Shown here one piece after another: positions 1 to 11,809 of a stretch of DNA of 64,000 nt. The notes beneath the pieces were generated by a model. That model worked only from the letters and a program-made list of their open reading frames with translations, searched no databases and had not been told where the DNA came from. Within the stretch, counting starts at the first letter, position 1, and every line of letters starts with the position of its first letter. The stretch is from positions 29,083,549 through 29,147,548 of the forward strand of contig OX463848.1 of assembly GCA_949825065.1 (NCBI GenBank). Reading direction: 5' to 3'. Source of the DNA: Odontocerum albicorne. Lineage: Eukaryota; Arthropoda; Insecta; Trichoptera; Odontoceridae. A program made the position numbers and the translations under genes.

Positions 1-359
1 AACACCTAGATAGAAGTCAAACATCTTACTAACTAGACTAGAATACATGTCTTCTCCCTGGTATTTCAGTTTTCGTTCTTGAACGTGACCATAAAAATAA
101 TTGTGTAGTTAGTCTAGTAAAAGATTTCATCTTATAACAAAACTCACGTGCTAAACTTGTGCGAGTGTTGTTGCCTCTTTCCATGCAGAGTAGTATTCAA
201 AACACATGCAAAAGCAAGCCACAAGTTCTATGCCTACATCTTTAGATATAGACCTGAAGGTGCAATTTATTAGGTCGATGATAGCTCTTCGATATGGTAG
301 AGTCGGCAATTTCGATACATTGTAAATTAGTAAAAGACACTTAAATCTACCATTTAGTA

Positions 360-690
360 AATTTTCTGTGAAAGTACTGGCAACTTGCTGGGCTCTTTGA
401 ACTCCAGGCCTTAAGCTGCTTTGTAAGAAAAAAAATCTGCGCTACGAGTCATTTTCCTTTTTCCATGATGTCGGACTATATGTCCGCCATCACCACTATT
501 CTTTCCACACTCAGGTGGAATATCATCACCGGAGGAGTCCCTTTAGGCAGGTTCCTTCTTTGTCACTATGTGACGTCGTGTTCATAAAAGAAATGAAGAT
601 TTCGATTCTTCTAGTATAGATCGCGCTGGATGGAGACTTATTTTGTCCCCCATAACGGCGTGAGTGGAGGTGGGATCGAACTGAACTGCT
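360..690 (+). repeat. Dispersed repeat R1, copy A
   Basis: This stretch of about 330 bp is clearly related to 9207-9534 (same strand) and 21245-21550 (opposite strand). Shared landmarks in order are AAAGTACTGGCAACTTGC, a GGCCTTAAGC block, GAGTCATTTTCCTT, ATGATGTC, a TGACGTCG/TAACGTCG block, TAGATCGCGCTGGATGG and TTATTTTGTCCCCCATAAC. The copies are diverged and carry small indels. No ORF is shared between them, and I see no tRNA-like promoter or terminal inverted repeat. It is probably a non-autonomous element or a fragment of a larger one; its class is unknown. Confidence 0.75.
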
Positions 691-910
691 ATTTTGTTTA
701 TTTACGTATCTGTTGTGATGGAAATGAGTTTGATCACTCATTATGAGTTTGTGGAAATAATTATTTTCTTCTCTGATGCCCTTTCAAAATGAATTGCATA
801 TTATATGTGCTGTTGATAATCATGACAACAGCTCCTGTACTATTGCATCTTGTAAGCAAACATTTTAATATCCTTGCGCAATATCTGTTGTAAAGATGAT
901 CCGAAAATAC

Positions 911-1498
911 CTATACTTGAGAAAATGTAGGATAGTCCCTGTGACATTTGAAATGTCATGTCTCAAAGGGATGGGGTAAAATCGTTTTATTTTACAAATC
1001 GAATAGTTTTTTTATAAATGGAAAAATTGTTTTTCTCTAAACTAATGTTTTAATTCCTAATTTTCATTATACTGTCTTTCTAATGTATTGTATGATTTGT
1101 ATCTATCTTTAAATAGGCCAAGATCCACTATGAATTAATACTAATTACGAACATTTAATTTTAGGTATAAAAAAATCGAAAATCCAAACATCGTATACCC
1201 CATCCCTAGCCAATGCAGACTAATGTAGTGACTTTTGACAAACGTCACCAAATATTTTTTGATTTTAACAAACTGCCACATTTTTGCTAATTTGTTACAA
1301 GATATATTATTGTAATTTATCATTATTGTTAGTTTTATGTAATGTATTTACCTGAATAACTTGCTATTTATTAGAATTGAGGCTTAACATATATTAAAAT
1401 TGATAAAATAATTAAAATTACTGAACGTCGTTACATGGTTGTATTGGGGCAAATTTGGGAACTGTCACAGGGACCATGCTACATTTTCTCTAGTATAG
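911..1498. mobile_element. Non-autonomous element with ~38-bp inverted ends
   Basis: The left end (911-949) starts CTATACTTGAGAAAATGTAG and continues into GTCCCTGTGACA. The reverse complement of the right end (1460-1498) starts CTATACTAGAGAAAATGTAG and also continues into GTCCCTGTGACA. Only a few bases differ over about 36. A second inner inverted pair lies at about 963-985 and 1188-1208 (GGGATGGGGTA and TACCCCATCCC). There is no transposase ORF. This looks like a foldback or MITE of about 590 bp. The superfamily is not clear because the exact outer boundary and target duplication cannot be fixed. Confidence 0.6.
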
Positions 1499-2394
1499 CT
1501 GGGTACAACAATTACAAATAGACATAGATGAATCCCCATGTACTCTCTCATACAGCCTCAGTGCGGACAGTATGACGAGCACCTTTTCCTGGAAGGTCAA
1601 ACTAGGCATTTAAGTTCTGATCATGCTGTCACAAGGAAGGCTTCTGACGTGAAAATACCAATAACATTATCTTTTTGCTAAAATAATCGACCATTCACTT
1701 CAATAATTTTGATTCTTTGATGAACATGGAAGTTTGCTTTTTTTTATTATTCCAGGTCCACTAAATAATCTGGAAAAGATGAAAATGAAAATAAGAAAAT
1801 AATTTTTCAAACTTCTCAGCCTTTCTTGGACCACCTGTATTTTGCGATATTCTATTTTTGGTATCTGAACAGTGTATAATGTGAGAGAAAATGATATCAA
1901 TGCAAACAGTGAATAAATTAAAGGGTATACAATATCATCACAAGTTGTACTAAGCTTCATTGATCTACAAATTAAGATATGGAAAAATTTTACTGACCAC
2001 GACACAAAACAAAACATTTTATATCATATTTATGGATGCCAAAAACCATGCTGTCGGGTTTGGCTAATACGTTTGGCCAATGAATCTTTGTGTTTGTCAA
2101 ACCCCACAGAGCAATTCTAAATAAGCACAAGATTGAGAATGAGTAGCTTTGCTGGCATTTTGTGTAAGTTTTTATCGACTTAACGGTAGAGGTAAGAACC
2201 ACTCGAGTGCCAGTATTTTTTGGTAATTTAATTGGTAGATAACACATTAAAAATTGTAAAATTTAAGCACGAATAAGAAATTTGATCGTATGCAGGATTA
2301 GAATAGGACACAGTCTGATAGGAAGCCACCTTTATAAAAAATACATATCAAGGAGAACCCTACATACCCGTGTGAGACGGGAAAGGAAACCCTT
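1499..2394. other. No recognised feature
   Basis: AT-rich sequence. Short open frames occur on the minus strand, but none has a recognisable motif, and I see no repeat structure shared with the rest of the window. Confidence 0.5.
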
Positions 2395-4175
2395 GACCAC
2401 GTTTTCTTAGAGCTCCAGGTTTCACATCCATGCAGAAGAGATGGGAAAACGACTGATATGTATAATTTTATTCTGGTTGCTTTGTGTAAGTTTTTATTAT
2501 CAAACACCCTTCCCTGCTGTCTATTGTACGCATTACTAGCATATTTTAGTCTGTGTTGTATTTCTTCATCAATGTTGACGCTATATGTTAAGATACTTCC
2601 AAGGAACATTTTTCAAATCGTCGGGCATTTCCTCGCATTCCCATATTTTGGTAAATATGGTATGGAGCTGTTCCAGAAGCTACTTCTTGCTTCATCTGGT
2701 ATACACTTTTCTTCACTCCTTGGTGGTGTACTTAGTTCTATGTGACTTCTTGTGGCAAATTATAATTCACTTTATCTTCGGAGGTTTCTATGTTGAGAAG
2801 TTCTTCAAAATGCTCTCTCCATCTGTTTTGGATACCCTCTATATCTTTGTGTATGATCTCTCCATCTTTAGACTGAAGTGGAGTTATCTCTTTTCGATTC
2901 GAGCCATAGATAGCTTTTACATTTTTTAAGAAATTTGGTGTGTCTTGGACATTGACCAAAATGTACAACTCTTATGACTATTTGATTTGCCAGTCATTTT
3001 TATACATTCTTGATTTTGTTGAATACTGGCGCTAGCATTGTGGTTCTTTTTATTTGTTGCTAATTTGTTTAGATCATTTCTCCATTCGAGGAAACATTTA
3101 CCCTTGAAGTCAATGTATTTTTTTATTCATTCATCATTGTCATCAATCCAATGCTGGTGTCTCCTCTTCTGACAACCGAAGACCTTCTGACATGCTGATG
3201 TTCAAAGTATTCCATTGTTCATCAGTGTTATATTTTCTGAATTTGAGTTTTGGTTGCAGCGATCTGTTCGGTATGATATTTATAATTGCTTTACAGTCTA
3301 TGAGACGATGATCAATCCAGCATTCATCAGCATTGAGTATTGCTTTTGGTGTATGTACCTATTTATATATATTTTTTGTACCACTTTTAAGATATTATAT
3401 AATCGAGAAGATATCAATATTTTGATCATGGGTACTGCCATGATGTTTTGTATTTGTTTTTCAGATGAATGATGGTGTTGATTATCACTAAGTCATGTTG
3501 CGAACATTTGCTCTGAAGGAGTATTCCATTAGATTTGACTTTGCCTGTACCATTATGTCCTATTAATTCTCCCAATACTGATGCTTCTCTTCCCACCATC
3601 ACATTGAAATACCCAGGGACAAAAGTTTAATTGCTTTAGGAATATTTTTTTAACATGTCTTTCATTCTATATCATTCATCTTTGGATGCTCTGCTTTCAA
3701 AGTTAAGGCAAACACTCATTAAAATAGCATATCGATTGTTTTTAGGATCAAGTTTGTATTAGTGCTATAAATCATTCATTTATCCCGACAGGCAGAGCTA
3801 ACAATTCGTTCACAATTCTGTATTTATAGCCAAACCAACATTGTTTATTTGACATTCTTCTTCTGCCTTGCTCTTCCAAAGAGACTACACTCCAAGATGT
3901 TTCCCACCCTTTGCCGGCAAGTCAAATTTCCAATAGAGCAATGATGTCTTTATTGCACCTCTTCAGTTCTCGTGCTATCAAAGCTGTTCTTCTTTCAGGG
4001 CTATCACTACTATTCCTATCCATGAGCGTTCACATGTTCCATGTGATATGTTGGTTATTTGGGTGTATTTTCTTTTTATGTTCTGACCACAGTGTGGTGA
4101 TCCTTGAGGCACGACTTCCCAGATATGCATTTAGGGCAGGTAAACTATGTATGAGGCACCTTTTCTAGCCCCCTC
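2395..4175 (-). pseudogene. Decayed LINE with endonuclease, missing RT core
   Basis: Read on the minus strand from about 4160, broken frames give apurinic-like endonuclease pieces: a DSPERRTALIARELKRCN-like block, LPVGINE, a GDFNVM-like site near 3570, and a DHRLIDCKA block near 3300. A linker follows at 2738-2968 (YGSNRKEITPLQSKDGEI, then RWREHFEELLN). At 2400-2600 the C-terminal part begins (LGSILT..DEEIQHRLKYAS, LLHGCETW). The reverse-transcriptase palm that should lie between linker and C-terminus, with its FADD box, is absent, so there is an internal deletion near 2600. The endonuclease resembles that of RTE-like insect elements. There are many stops and frameshifts. Family assignment is by memory of motifs only. 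Confidence 0.7.
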
Positions 4176-4179
4176 CTCC

Positions 4180-5400
4180 TTTGGGTAGTCAGTCACAGGT
4201 GTGACTGCCGAAACAGTGAATTACCTTCATCTCCCTCAAACGTAACAACAAAATCATACACCTGCCGCCTCCGTGCCTACTCATAACTAGAGACTCCCAG
4301 AACTTACACATCTGCCCCGTTACCAATCTGTAGACCTTGATGTAGAAGTATGAAGGGCGGAAGATGCCTTTACGTATATTGATTGAATGTATCCATACTA
4401 CTGGGCTTCAGCAAACACACAATCTTGACAGTTCAAACCTGGGGTTATTATGCCAAGGAGTCTCAAGACGATCAGACAGATAAAATTTGTTGCATCCTTC
4501 GTCCGCTTTTCCAGCCGTACTCAATAGTCTGGCCCATTGTTGATCACTGTTGTGTGGATAATTTTGGTCTGGACCTGCGACTATCCGCATTGGGTGTCTC
4601 TACTGATACAACGTGTTTTTCGACGGATTTATCCACAGGTTCATCAGAACACTCAAGCCCCTCCGCCATGAAAAGGCAATGATCTGGGAATAAATATCAT
4701 ATTACCAAAGTAGTTTTTTAAATATTTTTTTTACTTTTTCCTTTTTACTGTTACTGGCACAAACCATCCTCTTTATATCTTTTGATGCCTTATAAATTTA
4801 AAACATGTATTGGATTCGATAAATAGTATATACACACATTTTTTAATCGCATTGGAGCCTTAACACTCAGTATGATTCGAAGTATATTTTATAGTGTAAG
4901 AAACAAAACACATTGTTTTGATTGTTAAATTCCTTTGTAACAAGAGGACGTATAACCTAGATTCTGTTAGCAATATTTCATAAAATTGATTAATTCAATC
5001 CTCACGTGTTTCGCTTTCATTAAAACTTGATTTCAATAGAATTTTCCGTGTAAAATCCCTGCTTTCTCACGCGAACAAATCAACGTAAATAATAACTCCG
5101 TGTATTGTGATCTATGGTAGGTGCAGCACTATTACCTTCAACTTCGAGTACATATCGTATAATTACTATACAGAAGCGAATTTACGACTTCAAAGATAAT
5201 AAATGTCGAATATATTTAACCAACGAGAAGTGTGCGCGAGATCTGTCTACCCCAAAAGGTGCATGATGCGATAGTATGTTATGTACATATGTGCAATGAA
5301 AATAATAGCTGTACTACAATTTATACTAAAATATATTTCTATAACATAAAATAAGTAATTTATTTTGTAATTAATTTACATGGCACTCCGAGATGATTTA
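4180..5400. other. No recognised feature
   Basis: The first ~180 bp is relatively GC-rich and may be the 5' leader of the minus-strand LINE at 2395-4175. The rest is AT-rich with no motif, repeat or convincing coding frame. Confidence 0.4.
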
Positions 5401-5404
5401 GGCA

Positions 5405-6062
5405 CGTAGAATGAATTAATGAAGAAAGACTAACTAAATAGATAAAACATACATTGCATAAGTGAGTGGAAGTACGTGGTAGAGGAAGGCCGAGAAAAGT
5501 ATATTATAATTGATCAAGTGAATGATATTTTGGAAGAAAGAAATGTTAACATCAAAAGAAATCGTATGAGTTGTGTGAGAAGATGCATGGCCGCGCGGTA
5601 ACGCACTAGACTTCCGTACAGAAGTTAGCCGGTTCAAACCCCGCGCTGTGTATGCATTTTTTCTACCTAGTAATGACACATGCATTTTGCCCACCTAGTA
5701 TTCGGGAGTATAAGATAACTCATGTTTTTGGCCATTTATATGTATATATTCTTTCGAAACGAGAAAAAACATGCCGGTGTGCCATCGGATCCAATACAAC
5801 GGTATGGGCAGTGAGTTTGCTAGTGTACAACGGTGTTCAAAACAAGCTCCACGGCACAGCTTCGTATTACAACTGAATTGACGTTGGAATGGCGAGGGTA
5901 TCTTTGACTACGAGACTCAGCAACGAGTACGGATACGAAATGAGACGTATGGTTGTAAAATGTGAAATATGTGCGAATCGAGATAGGCAAGACCTGCGCT
6001 TTGTTTTCTCTGCCTACCCCGACAGGTAAACGGCGCGGCGGTATGATACGTGTTTATATTTA
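5405..6062 (+). mobile_element. LINE 3' end (family L), split by a SINE
   Basis: At 5460-5581 the sequence encodes a degenerate RT C-terminus of the GRGRPRK...NDILEERNVNIKRNR type. At about 5946-6062 the same element resumes (ATGTGCGAATCGAGATAGG, then CTGCCTACCCCGACAGG and GGCGGTATGATA). The same two halves are contiguous at 52190-52390, which shows that the intervening SINE-A is an insertion. Related 3' ends occur at 16797-17175, 43060-43392, 45645-46262, 48238-48322, 51205-51350 and 52000-52400. Confidence 0.65.
5582..5945 (+). mobile_element. SINE-A, tRNA-derived, copy 1
   Basis: The first ~70 bp resemble a tRNA. An A-box-like TGGCCGCGCGGTAACGC is followed by a B box GGTTCAAACCC at about 5630, at tRNA-like spacing for RNA polymerase III. 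A body of about 290 bp follows (TAGTATTCGGGAGTATAAG, AACATGCCGGTGTGC, CATCGGATCCA, CAACTGAATTGACGTTGGAAT). The same body is found reversed at 9785-10065 and truncated at 23066-23208. The head cannot be drawn as a clean cloverleaf, so it is not a functional tRNA. Boundaries are approximate because the duplicated target is unclear. Confidence 0.75.
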
Positions 6063-6233
6063 TTTTCTACAACAGCTTAAAATAATATATCCGAGTACAT
6101 TAGATTCCAGCTAATAGGGACAGCTGTTTATTTTGAACGAACATTGAAGAACAAAAACAAATCGAGAATATACATACGCTGAATTTCTTTAGCTTATTTG
6201 GGGCATACCGCCGCTTTATCGGGGCAGGGATTA

Positions 6234-6241
6234 TACGAGTA
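6234..6241 (+). other. TACGAGTA octamer, possible excision footprint
   Basis: One of 21 TACGAGTA/TACTCGTA octamers counted in the window. No related copy is available here for comparison, so on its own it could be coincidence. Confidence 0.4.
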
Positions 6242-6330
6242 GATGGCGCAGGTGATCAGGAGCCAAAAAAAGATTTCTGAATTACGACGATATCTGCAAG
6301 GTGGCGAAGAAGGCATTTCTATATCTATAC

Positions 6331-8063
6331 TAGGGATGTTGCGGATGCAGATTTTTTAACATCCGCTGATGCGGATGCGGATTTTTGAAGGCTCACATCC
6401 GCGGATGCGAATCTTAAGATTTTTTTAAGGAACTTCGTATGGGTGCAGAAATAAAATAAAAATATAGTAATCTTCAATATTTTTATTAAATAATTAAATA
6501 TTTAGTAATTAAAGTTAAAAATTGGTGCATTATATTTAATAAAAAGTAATATCGCCGCCTTTTCAGGTTCCAGTCTATTTCGCAGAGGTTCATAAATTAA
6601 ACCCGCGCTACTGAACAACTGTTCACTAGGAACACTGGCTGGGCTGGGCTGGGCTAGTGGTGGCGATAAAAATCTGCGTGTTATTGTTGATAATATTTTC
6701 AATTCTTCTCGATAAACGCTTTCAATTCTTCTCGATAAACGATTTTAATTTATGTTGACCCTTTTTTTATTGCGGTAAGATAACAATTCCTTCTTGAGTA
6801 CAGCGTCAGCGCTACCATTTTCTGGTGTTTCTTGATTCTCATCTTCACTTGACGAATCCAGCATCATGGCAAGATCGTTTTTTAAGCATGGCTTTCTGAC
6901 CGTACCGGACGTCCCTGGTTGTTCCGTATATTTTTCCGAGGAATCTCTCATTCTCATTATTTTAGCCCCTTCGGAATTAAGAGAACCTGAAACGTCCTCT
7001 AAAACTATATCTTGGTGCTAATTCTTGTATCAGTCTGCGAAAACCAAGCCCCTCCACAAAATTAAACAGTAAATTTTGAAGTGCAATCATTTATTTAATG
7101 AGTTTGTCAATTTTTTCGAATTGAAATTGTTAGTGTCCCATTTATTTTCCTTTAGAACTACTTCCTCTAACGAGAGCTGTTTATTTGCTTCTTTTAGAGG
7201 AGTGACGATTTTATCTAAAAAAATACACACATAAATTATAACTTGTGAAAAGTGATGAAAAACAGATTTAAAAAAAGCGCGTGGTAGAACATGAAATTGC
7301 ACTGCAATTGGAAAACACTATTATAAGAAGCTAATTTGGCTATTTTGTTTTTTGAATCATTAGTTAATTTTTACCTACGGTTAGAGCTAGCCATACAAAT
7401 TAAATGTAAACAATGCCACAAGAACAGCACCAGGTAAGGTTAATTCACATTTATTATGATAAAACTTACCTGCGTCAGCTTTTGTTTCGGCAATTGTTTT
7501 ATTTTATTCGAGCTTTCAAAGAAACTAAACTCTTCTGGGTGCATCGATTTTAGATGATTTTTTCAAAGACGAGGTGGTACGGCCCTTGCGAGAGTAGGTT
7601 TTATTGCATATTTTGAGCCTTATCCTGGTCATGTGCATCTGGTTTAAAATAAGTCCAAATCCCTCTTTGTGTCGGTGGTGACATTGTAAATTCACTTGTC
7701 CAATAAACTATTAACTGCAGAAAACTTGCTTAACACACAATACTCACTGTATACTCACAACAACACTCAAAAACTGCAATGTTCATACGATAAGCGCAAC
7801 TAAACACGTTGTGATTGATTTACGAGAAACAATTGATAAACAATAACAAACACGTCGGATCTTGTCACCGAAATCTTCGCTTCTATTGGTCAGTCAGCAC
7901 TTGCTCACGGCACGCGCCACTCGCCGGCCTCACCCAATTTCTTATCGCGACCTGCGGTACATCTGCATCCGCATTGATTATTGCGGATGCGGATGCAGAT
8001 GTCCAAATACATGCGGAAGCTCCGCAATTGCGGATGCGGATGCGAATATTCGCAACATCCCTG
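6331..8063 (-). mobile_element. hAT transposon, full length but dead
   Basis: The ends are inverted: TAGGGATGTTGCG at 6331 and the reverse complement CAGGGATGTTGCG at 8063. The flanking 8-mers ATCTATAC (6323-6330) and ATCTGTAT (8064-8071) match at 6 of 8 positions, fitting the 8-bp target duplication of hAT elements. Both subterminal regions are packed with GCGGATGC repeats in both orientations, typical transposase binding sites. The interior holds minus-strand transposase remnants. At 1.73 kb it is shorter than usual autonomous hATs, so internal sequence has been lost. Confidence 0.8.
6502..7690 (-). pseudogene. hAT transposase remnant (BED finger to dimerisation domain)
   Basis: Read on the minus strand, the N-terminus near 7683 gives MSPPTQRGIWTYFK and then, after a frameshift, a BED zinc-finger half (ICNKTYSRKGRTTSSLK). 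At 6502-6702 the conserved C-terminal hAT dimerisation segment is present (SEQLFSSAGLIYEPLRNRL, then KAAILLFIKYN). Between them only patches survive, including an acidic linker at 6745-6957 (MLDSSSEDENQETP). The DDE catalytic region is largely missing. A 20-bp direct duplication (AATTCTTCTCGATAAACG) at about 6695-6741 breaks the frame just before the dimerisation part. The protein cannot be functional. Confidence 0.8.
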
Positions 8064-8071
8064 ATCTGTAT

Positions 8072-9206
8072 TGATTTTGTTCATTTCCAAAGTATAAAAG
8101 AGCGCATTATGGTACACTCGGTAATTTTTATCAAGATAATTGTTAGTAAAAGAACATATGTTTTTCTGAAATGTAGAAACCTATGTTAGTTGTATACACA
8201 TGAATCTAATTAAATTAGACGTGTTTATTTTGGTATTTTTTATAATATGAACATTATATTTGCAAATTGATTTGAATACTATACATATCTGTGTTGTTCA
8301 ATAAATTATAGTTTGTCTTTTTTAACCATTTTTTTATTTGGTCAAGTTTAAGCTTTTTGCATTATTGGGACAGACAAAATTTCGCATTATTGGGACAGTC
8401 GCTTAATTGGGACAAAATGTTTTACTCGATTTTTAAATCAAAGTTTAGGAAATGTCTAATTATCACAGAAACAATATCTTATAAGCGCCTCTGTTACAAA
8501 TAAGCGAGTTAATAGGAATGCACCCGCATGTCATGTTAACATAAAATAACCTTATTTTTTTACATTTTATCTTTGAATATTTTATGTTAAATTTAATGTA
8601 ACTTTCTGACATCTTAAGGTCAGATGCAATTTATAAAACCATGCTCATGTTCAGTTTATAAAACCGCTTAAAAATCGTATAATTTCGTATTAAAATTGAG
8701 TAAGATAAAGCATGTTATTACGCTAATAGATAAAAATGAGGAATCTCAGATTTGTTGTTCTTTTATATCGTTATGTCAGCATTTAAGTTCAAATCGTTAC
8801 CATTTATGATACGCAATCAGTGAGATTCCTGTCCTTGGAGACGCTCGTATTATGGCCCTGTTAAGGGACAAGATTTTCAAGAATAAATATCATACATTTG
8901 AGTTTAATTTATAATATAGCGATACAAAAACGAACTGAGATTTCTCATTTTTGACAGTTGCCGTAGTAGGAATGTGGTGAACTATTATCCATTCTTCCAT
9001 AATATGAGCCTATATCTAATGTATTTTTCAAAATGTAATACGATCGTATATAGCTAAATGAAAAAAATTCGATTTTCCATACGTAAATGTATGATTTAAA
9101 ATTTCGATTCAAGGAAAACCAATTAAGTTATTCAAATTTATATTATCCACTGCTATTTATATTAGAATTCTCTATTCTCATCGATTACTACTTTTCTGCA
9201 TTCGAA
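8072..9206. other. No recognised feature
   Basis: AT-rich sequence. ATTGGGACA occurs three times within about 55 bp (8364-8415), a small imperfect direct repeat. Nothing else stands out. Confidence 0.45.
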
Positions 9207-9534
9207 ATTTTCTGTAAAAGTACTGGCAACTTGCAAGTATGTAAGAACTACAGGCCTTAAGCCGCTTTATACTCGTAAGTATATCTACTGCGCTGCGAGT
9301 CATTTTCCTTCTCTCATGATGTCAGACTTTAAGTCCGTCGTCCCTACTATTCTTTTTACACTCAGATATGTTGCACCCGGAGAAGTAGTCCCTTTGGGTA
9401 GCTCCTTATTCGTTACTACGTAACGTCGCGCTCGTCAAACAAAGTAAAGAAAATTTCAATCTTCTTGTGTAGATCGCGCTGGATGGAAACTTATTTTGTC
9501 CCCCATAACAGCGTTAGTGGTGGTGAGATCGAAA
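9207..9534 (+). repeat. Dispersed repeat R1, copy B
   Basis: Same family as 360-690 and 21245-21550, with the same landmark order. Compared with copy C, this copy has six extra bases (CTCGTA) after GCCGCTTTATA, creating TACTCGTA at 9270-9277. Outside that point the two copies align well on both sides. Confidence 0.75.
9270..9277 (-). other. Excision footprint TACTCGTA inside R1
   Basis: R1 copy C reads GCTTTATAAGTATAT. Copy B reads GCTTTATA, then CTCGTA, then AGTATAT. The insert duplicates the TA target and adds CTCG, the terminal bases of the mariner elements in this window. This is the cleanest DNA-level comparison supporting the footprint reading. Confidence 0.65.
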
Positions 9535-9784
9535 TAAGCTCACATGGTTCTAATCAATAATTCCTAAAGCGCTATTAAGCAATACAATAGCGCTGTATAA
9601 AAACTGTTCCTAACAAAAGGTTACAGCAGATAAAACCTGCCGATCGTCTTTGTAAGCTTTATATTCTTGCCATCGGAACTTTGGATTTGATAACCAGGGA
9701 GATCAAACTTTCAATCATACTCGATTACAAGGGCTAGCCTTTCGTATCGTACACCAAGCATTAGATTGGAGCACATTATCTCTC

Positions 9785-10065
9785 GTCGGTGTCGTCGCTG
9801 GGCCTCGTAGTCGAGGATCCCCTCGCTATTCCAACATCAATTCAGTTGGAAAGAGAAGCAGTGGAGTTTGTTTTGAGTGAGCCGCTGCACACCAGCAACC
9901 TCACCGGGCACGCCGCTGTACTGGATCCGATGGTACACCGAAGTGAGACGATCGGAGCACACCGGCATGTTTTTAGATAGATATAACCGAAGTAATAGTT
10001 ATCCTTATGCCCCCGAATATCTTCCGTACGGAAGTCCAGTGCGTTACCCCGCAGTCATGCACCTC
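9785..10065 (-). mobile_element. SINE-A copy 2, internally deleted
   Basis: On the minus strand the head reads GTGCATGACTGCGGGGTAAC followed by ACTTCCGTACGGAAG, and then jumps directly to ATATTCGGGGGCATAAGG. Relative to copy 1 about 75 bp are missing, including the polymerase III B box. The rest of the body (AACATGCCGGTGTGC, CATCGGATCCAG, CAACTGAATTGATGTTGGAAT) matches copy 1 well. The loss of the B box means this copy cannot be transcribed from its own internal promoter. Confidence 0.75.
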
Positions 10066-10131
10066 ATATTATCTCGAAGAAAGTATCAGCACTTCAAATA
10101 AGGAGCTGGTGATGAACTACTGTGAAAGTAT

Positions 10132-10292
10132 AAATTTTTCAGATTTCTTATTATGACTGCACCGGTTGTTATTTTTTTATACATGGTATTCTATTAAATA
10201 TAATAAATCGCAATTTTTCAGATTTTTTATTATAACTGAGCCGTTCGGTCGTTTTTTTTTCATATTCTATTAAATATAAGAAAACGCAATTT
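10132..10292. repeat. Two-copy tandem repeat, ~80 bp
   Basis: AATTTTTCAGATT...TTATTAT.ACTG..CCG.T and TATTCTATTAAATATAA recur in the same order about 80 bp apart. The two units are diverged by substitutions and short T-run differences. Confidence 0.6.
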
Positions 10293-10687
10293 CTATATAT
10301 AGCAAATAATTAAAAATCGGACAAACCGTGATTAAAACGCAATTATCAATATTTCCGTCTGCTACTACGCACACATTTTATTGTATTACATACTATACAT
10401 TGAAGCGTGACTTGAAAATTATTTCCTCAATTTAAAATCCTTTCGTTATCTTGGGTGTTGGTTTGAATTTGGTTTGAATTTGAACTACAACATTTGTTAT
10501 GTTGCCAAATTCTTAAATGAAAAAATATGTTTTTTTTTAATCTAATAGTTTTTTTAAATCTATTATTAGATACATGTGAGATTTTTAAATAACTTAGGTT
10601 TAAAACAAAGCTCATAACAAATTTCATTGTACTGTCCTGTATCGTTCTATACAATGTAAAAAAATCTTACTTACAAAAAATATTTGT

Positions 10688-10805
10688 AAAAGGCTTTTAG
10701 TGAAACTAAAACACCTTTTTAACAAAAATCGAGTTCCAGTGAGAATCGAAACCGCTACCCCTGATTGGAAGCCAAGCATCTTATCGACTAGGTTACGGTG
10801 GTCAG
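10688..10805 (-). mobile_element. SINE-B head
   Basis: On the minus strand: GACCACCGTAACCTAGTCGA with a TAAGATGCTTG A-box region, then a B-box-like GGTTTCGATTC, then CACTGGAACTCGATTTTT and a T-rich linker with CACTAAAAGCC. This matches the tRNA-like head and linker of the SINE-B copies at 30826, 41467 and 60815. The 3' tail is missing. Confidence 0.6.
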
Positions 10806-11064
10806 CAAGAAGAAGAGTTCATAAATATTATACATAATTATGTTTTTTTAAATATTCAACCATAAACTAAAAAAAATTGATTCGTATCTATGGTATTTGG
10901 TCAATTGCAGTTATATGTAAATTTGGTTCAATTGTTTTTTTTTTTTTCAATAATGCTTTGATATCAGAAATATTAGAAACAGTATATCGTACGAAAATAT
11001 TCATTTTAGATTAGTTTCACATTTATTCAATCAACAGCGAAATATAAAAATCTAACTATTTAAA

Positions 11065-11805
11065 TTCTTTCTTCTTCTTCCCAGTGTCATGTCAGGTCCC
11101 CCCAACGTTGAATATCACCTGGTTGTATCTTTATCCCCGGCAGCCCGAAAAAGATCCCCAACGCGCCTTATACCAGTCCAATCACGTGTATTGCGGAGCT
11201 AGGAGATTTGCCTCCTGCCAACACCTCTTCGACCCTCTATTTTGCCTTGGATGATCAGGTGCAGTAATTTGTACTTTGCTCCTCCAAGTACATGACCCAA
11301 ATAGGACACCTTTCGGATTTTAATATTAGTCAGCAACTCTCTATCAACTTTGGCTCTTTGAAGAACCCTTGTGTTGCTGACCATATCCGTCCAGGGTATC
11401 CGTAGCATTCTCCGGTGCATCCACATTTCGAATGCTTCCAGTTGGTTCATACTACCAACTTTGAGGGTCCATGATTCCACTCCATGCAATAACACTGACC
11501 AAACGTAGCATTTGACTAACCGTTGTCGAAGTTTCAATTTTAGATTATCATCGCAGAATACGCTTCTCATTTTATTAAAAGCCGCATGAGATGATTCAAT
11601 TCTGCACTTGACTTCGGTTTCTGGGTCGAGGTTTTCCACTAGGATACTTCCGAGGTATTTAATTTTTTTCACTCTCTTTATATCAGCACCGTTCAATGTA
11701 AGACGTGGTCCTGCGTGATGCTGCCGGTCAAACACCATACTATAAACTTAGTTTTACTCACGTTAATGTTCAGCCCTAAATTAAGTTCAGCCCTAAGTTA
11801 AATTA
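11065..11805 (-). pseudogene. LINE RT C-terminal fragment
   Basis: A 179-codon open stretch at 11199-11738 contains the region after the RT palm: IKYLGSILVENLDPETEVKC, RLVKCYVWSVLLHGVESWTL, EAFEMWMHRRMLRIPWT, then SYLGHVLGG and GRRGVGRRQIS. Translation continues past the stop (DWTGIRRVGDLFRAAGDK) to about 11065. Upstream, GLNINVSKTKF is readable, broken by a short AGGGCTGAAC duplication near 11780. The RT catalytic motifs are upstream of the truncation and absent. It is a typical 5'-truncated LINE copy. Confidence 0.8.
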
Positions 11806-11809
11806 TTTA

